Origin: Apteryx mantelli
Lineage: Eukaryota > Chordata > Aves > Apterygiformes > Apterygidae
DNA length: 64,000 bases
Assembly (NCBI RefSeq): GCF_036417845.1
Contig: NC_089994.1
Coordinates: 13,348,001-13,412,000 of the forward strand
Direction of reading: 5' to 3'
The position numbers were made by a program, and so were the translations under genes. Position 1 is the first letter of the stretch, and each line of letters opens with the position of its first letter. The notes below the pieces were generated by a model. That model ran no database searches. It saw only the letters and a program-made list of their open reading frames with translations, and was not told the DNA's origin. Shown here piece after piece: positions 61,601-64,000 of the stretch.

Positions 61601-63566
61601 TTCCCTTAAGCAGTTAAGCTTTATATAATAGATCATATATTCTGCAATTGATGCTGCTTTTCCCAGTATTGATTCATGTTTTCCATGTCAGGAGAGGATG
61701 TGTAAACATAAGATAAAAGTGTGATTACCGACGTAAAAATTTCAGTGTATCCTGACAGTACATAGAAGAAAGACCTGCCATCTAAACTTAGCTTTTGGAG
61801 TAACTAGAAAATTGTGATGTTGCTCCAGATTCTTAAAATTAACAGAAATCAAGAATGTATGTAAATGAAATCCCTGACTCTTGGGATCTTTAGGAACTGT
61901 ATAATCAAAATTTAGCTGTCATGGTTTTGTAAAACCAGGCTGAAATTTTGGTTTTCTGTATATTTATTTCTGTATATTTATGAGCTTATTATAGGTATTT
62001 GAATGGAAAGAATGCTTGCAGTTCTTGGAGCAAAGGGAAAGGCGAGACAAATATTGTGAAAGCTCTTGTAGTGACCTTATAGTTCTGAAGTTTCTTGTTT
62101 TATATGCAGCCATAAATGAATGGACATAGATATAAGGTTGATTAAAGAAGGGACTTAATTGTGGGTTGTAATTAAACTACATGAGGAAATTGCATTGAAA
62201 CTGAAAATTCAAAAAGAGCCTATGTGATCTAAAGGCTAATGGTGTTAAGGCGGTAATCTGTATGAAATAATTGATTCTCCAGCCATTCGTCTTTCCTAGT
62301 GAGATTAAGGACGAGGTGGCATGGTCTTGCTAATTAATTTGTTTTGTGACTTTGAAATATGAAGTAATAATACAAAACTGAGGATTGCGTAATACTTCAG
62401 AAAGCTCTCAAATTGTAGGACAGATATCATCAAAGTATTTCCATATTCTCAGCTGTAATAAGGATGGAGCATAATATTAACGTAGTAATAGAAAATTAAA
62501 ACAAATATGTATTGCGTGCTTTAGCTTTACTGATGGAGGAGTATCAGGAGTTGGATTCTCCAGATGGCATTTGGCATGTTTTGTGAGAGCTTTATACTAA
62601 CCACTACTGGGGCCAACCCCAGTTTGTGGACCGTTTCTAACATCATTAGTGTAGCACCTTTCAAAATTTTACTTTTACTTTAAAATGAACCCTTACCTGC
62701 TAGCTAAAAAAAAAAAAGGAAAAAAGGAAAGAAGTCCAAGAATGAAGAAATAAAAATGATTTTCATTCCTTCTTATGGAAACATTAGTTGTTACTATCAT
62801 ACTGATGCAAAGGTTCTGTTATTTAAAAATGATTATTGCTTTTCTAGACAAGACACTTCATATTTTCTTCCCCCTCTCAGCTTTCTCCATTACAGCTCCA
62901 TGTTTTTAGTGCACTTGACACTGGCAGTCCTCCCCTCTGCAACAAGTGTTGGAGCACCTGTGTCATGTTTCCTTCTTTATTCTTACCTGACCTAAAATAT
63001 CCCTCTTTCCCTGCAGCCAAGTCCTGATCTTAGAGTGCAAGATGAGGAGAGCAGTGCAACAGAAAAGCAAAATACATTCAGAGTAGAGAAATGAGGTTAA
63101 CCAATTCACAAATGATAGTTTAGGAATCATGAAATGCCATGCCTTCGCCTAACAGGCAGCATCTTCTTGCACAGCAGTGACAATTTTTTAAGTGAGTAAA
63201 ACCTTTTTCTTTTTAGAACAGTTAATTTTTATAATTCCTCAGGGCCTACTTCTTAGGAGTTATTACTGTTTTGAAAGCCTTTTGGTGTTGTAGAAAGGTT
63301 ATTACCTTTTCTCCAGGCTCTCCCCTTTTCCTGTACATACAATTTACAGTTGAACCTCAGTTGTATTCCTGTGTCAGTGACTGGAGATCAGCTGATTTGG
63401 ATGATAAGATTTGGTGGTAACACAGATGTAATAAGTGTTACCAATTTTTGCAGTGAAAAAGTGAAGCAGGAGGTTAGATCACAAAGCACATGAAATGTTT
63501 GTTCTGGTGGCAAGGCTGTGTGAAGAGTAAAGTGTATGTTTATGAATATCATTTGTAAAAGTGATT
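58631..63566 (+). other. RIMBP2: RIMBP2 intron segment
   Basis: AT-rich with no recognised exon or repeat. A short perfect inverted repeat lies at 60293-60316 (AGAGACAGG facing CCTGTCTCT). Confidence 0.5.
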
Positions 63567-63890
63567 GCCTGCAGCCAAATCGCTGCACTGTGACCCCGTC
63601 AGATCTTATAAACTAAACAAGATCAGGCATGGGCCAGTGACTGGGTAGGAAACTAAAGAACTACCCCTGAAAGCTGCAGGCAGTTGTGCAGAAAAGATTA
63701 TAGCACTGTAGGTTTCCTTGGGGGTCAGGTTTGGATCAATGCTTTGCTCTAGTGCCACAAGGAGCTGTGGGGAGTTCTAGAAGTAGTGAAGATACTGTCT
63801 TTTAGGTAAGATGCAGTAGCCCATCATTGGCTTTTTGTGGTCATTAAAGATTCCATTATTTTTGCACATAATGCAGTGCTCTTTTCAATG
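63567..63890 (+). mobile_element. 5S-rRNA-derived SINE (SINE3 type, AmnSINE-like)
   Basis: The first 118 bases (63567-63684) parallel 5S rRNA along its whole length. The 5' end reads GCCTGCAGCCA against 5S GCCTACGGCCA. The internal promoter region reads AGATCTTATAAACTAAACAA then GATCAGGCATGGGCCAGTGA, against the 5S 'gatctcggaagctaagcagggtcgggcctggttagt'. Next comes CTGGGTAGGAAAC, and the 3' end is GCTGCAGGCAGT against GCTGTAGGCTTT. The following 200 bases, up to about 63,890, form the SINE body. A GGTCATTAAAGATTCCATTA block resembles the tail of ancient vertebrate SINEs. The 5S origin is well supported; the exact subfamily is not determined. Confidence 0.75.
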
Positions 63891-64000
63891 TCACATTAAT
63901 AATAACTCCTATTTATTATGCAGACCTTAATCAAATCAAACCACAGAAACTTTGGACTGTTCTTGCTGACTGCAGTCTGTCTTTGCTTTGCCTTGCCATA

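Noticed and set aside
63567..63684. Possible functional 5S rRNA gene
   Set aside because: Many substitutions in the internal promoter boxes and a continuing SINE body after it. It is a 5S-derived SINE and not a 5S gene.
1..64000. Endogenous retrovirus, LTR pair, CRISPR array, tRNA gene or bacterial-style operon
   Set aside because: No LTR pairs, primer-binding sites, gag/pol frames other than the CR1 RT, spaced direct repeats or tRNA cloverleaf sequences were seen in reading both strands.

Overview
The window looks like nuclear DNA of a bird. It is AT-rich, with long introns and GT-AG splice signals. Interspersed repeats are sparse and mostly CR1 LINE fragments whose 3' ends match the avian type. 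No LTR or endogenous retrovirus, CRISPR array, rRNA operon or tRNA gene was found. Calls come from reading the sequence and from remembered protein families; no database search was run.

Layout. (1) Positions 1 to about 4,300-4,600 hold the 3' end of syntaxin-2 (STX2) on the + strand. Two alternative last coding exons lie in tandem (649-732 and 2202-2279), each encoding a different C-terminal membrane anchor, followed by a long 3' UTR with several polyadenylation signals. (2) Downstream on the same strand is the 5' part of what I read as RIMBP2, the gene known to follow STX2 in this orientation in vertebrates. Two exons (27738-27962 and 28717-28851) encode a coiled-coil segment that resembles the N-terminal coiled coil of the RIM-binding protein family (TSPOAP1/RIMBP3). 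Two further exon-like open segments with good splice sites (16108-16227 and 20388-20498) lie upstream in the same phase. Joined, the four give 197 uninterrupted codons. (3) A CpG island at about 25.03-25.56 kb sits between the second and third exons and is a likely promoter. A second candidate start, a non-coding first exon, ends at 32167. (4) From about 28.9 kb to the end the window is mainly intron-like. It carries degraded MIR-type SINEs, a 1.8 kb CR1 carcass (about 56.84-58.63 kb), a well-preserved 5S-rRNA-derived SINE (about 63.57-63.89 kb) and simple repeats.

Function. STX2 encodes a plasma-membrane t-SNARE. RIM-binding proteins tether calcium channels to RIM at release sites. The two neighbours therefore both concern vesicle fusion, but nothing in the sequence shows that they are co-regulated. 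The points most worth checking are the extended RIMBP2 5' end (exons upstream of the CpG island, coding for a protein longer than the commonly listed form), the duplicated STX2 tail exons and the intact 5S-like SINE head.
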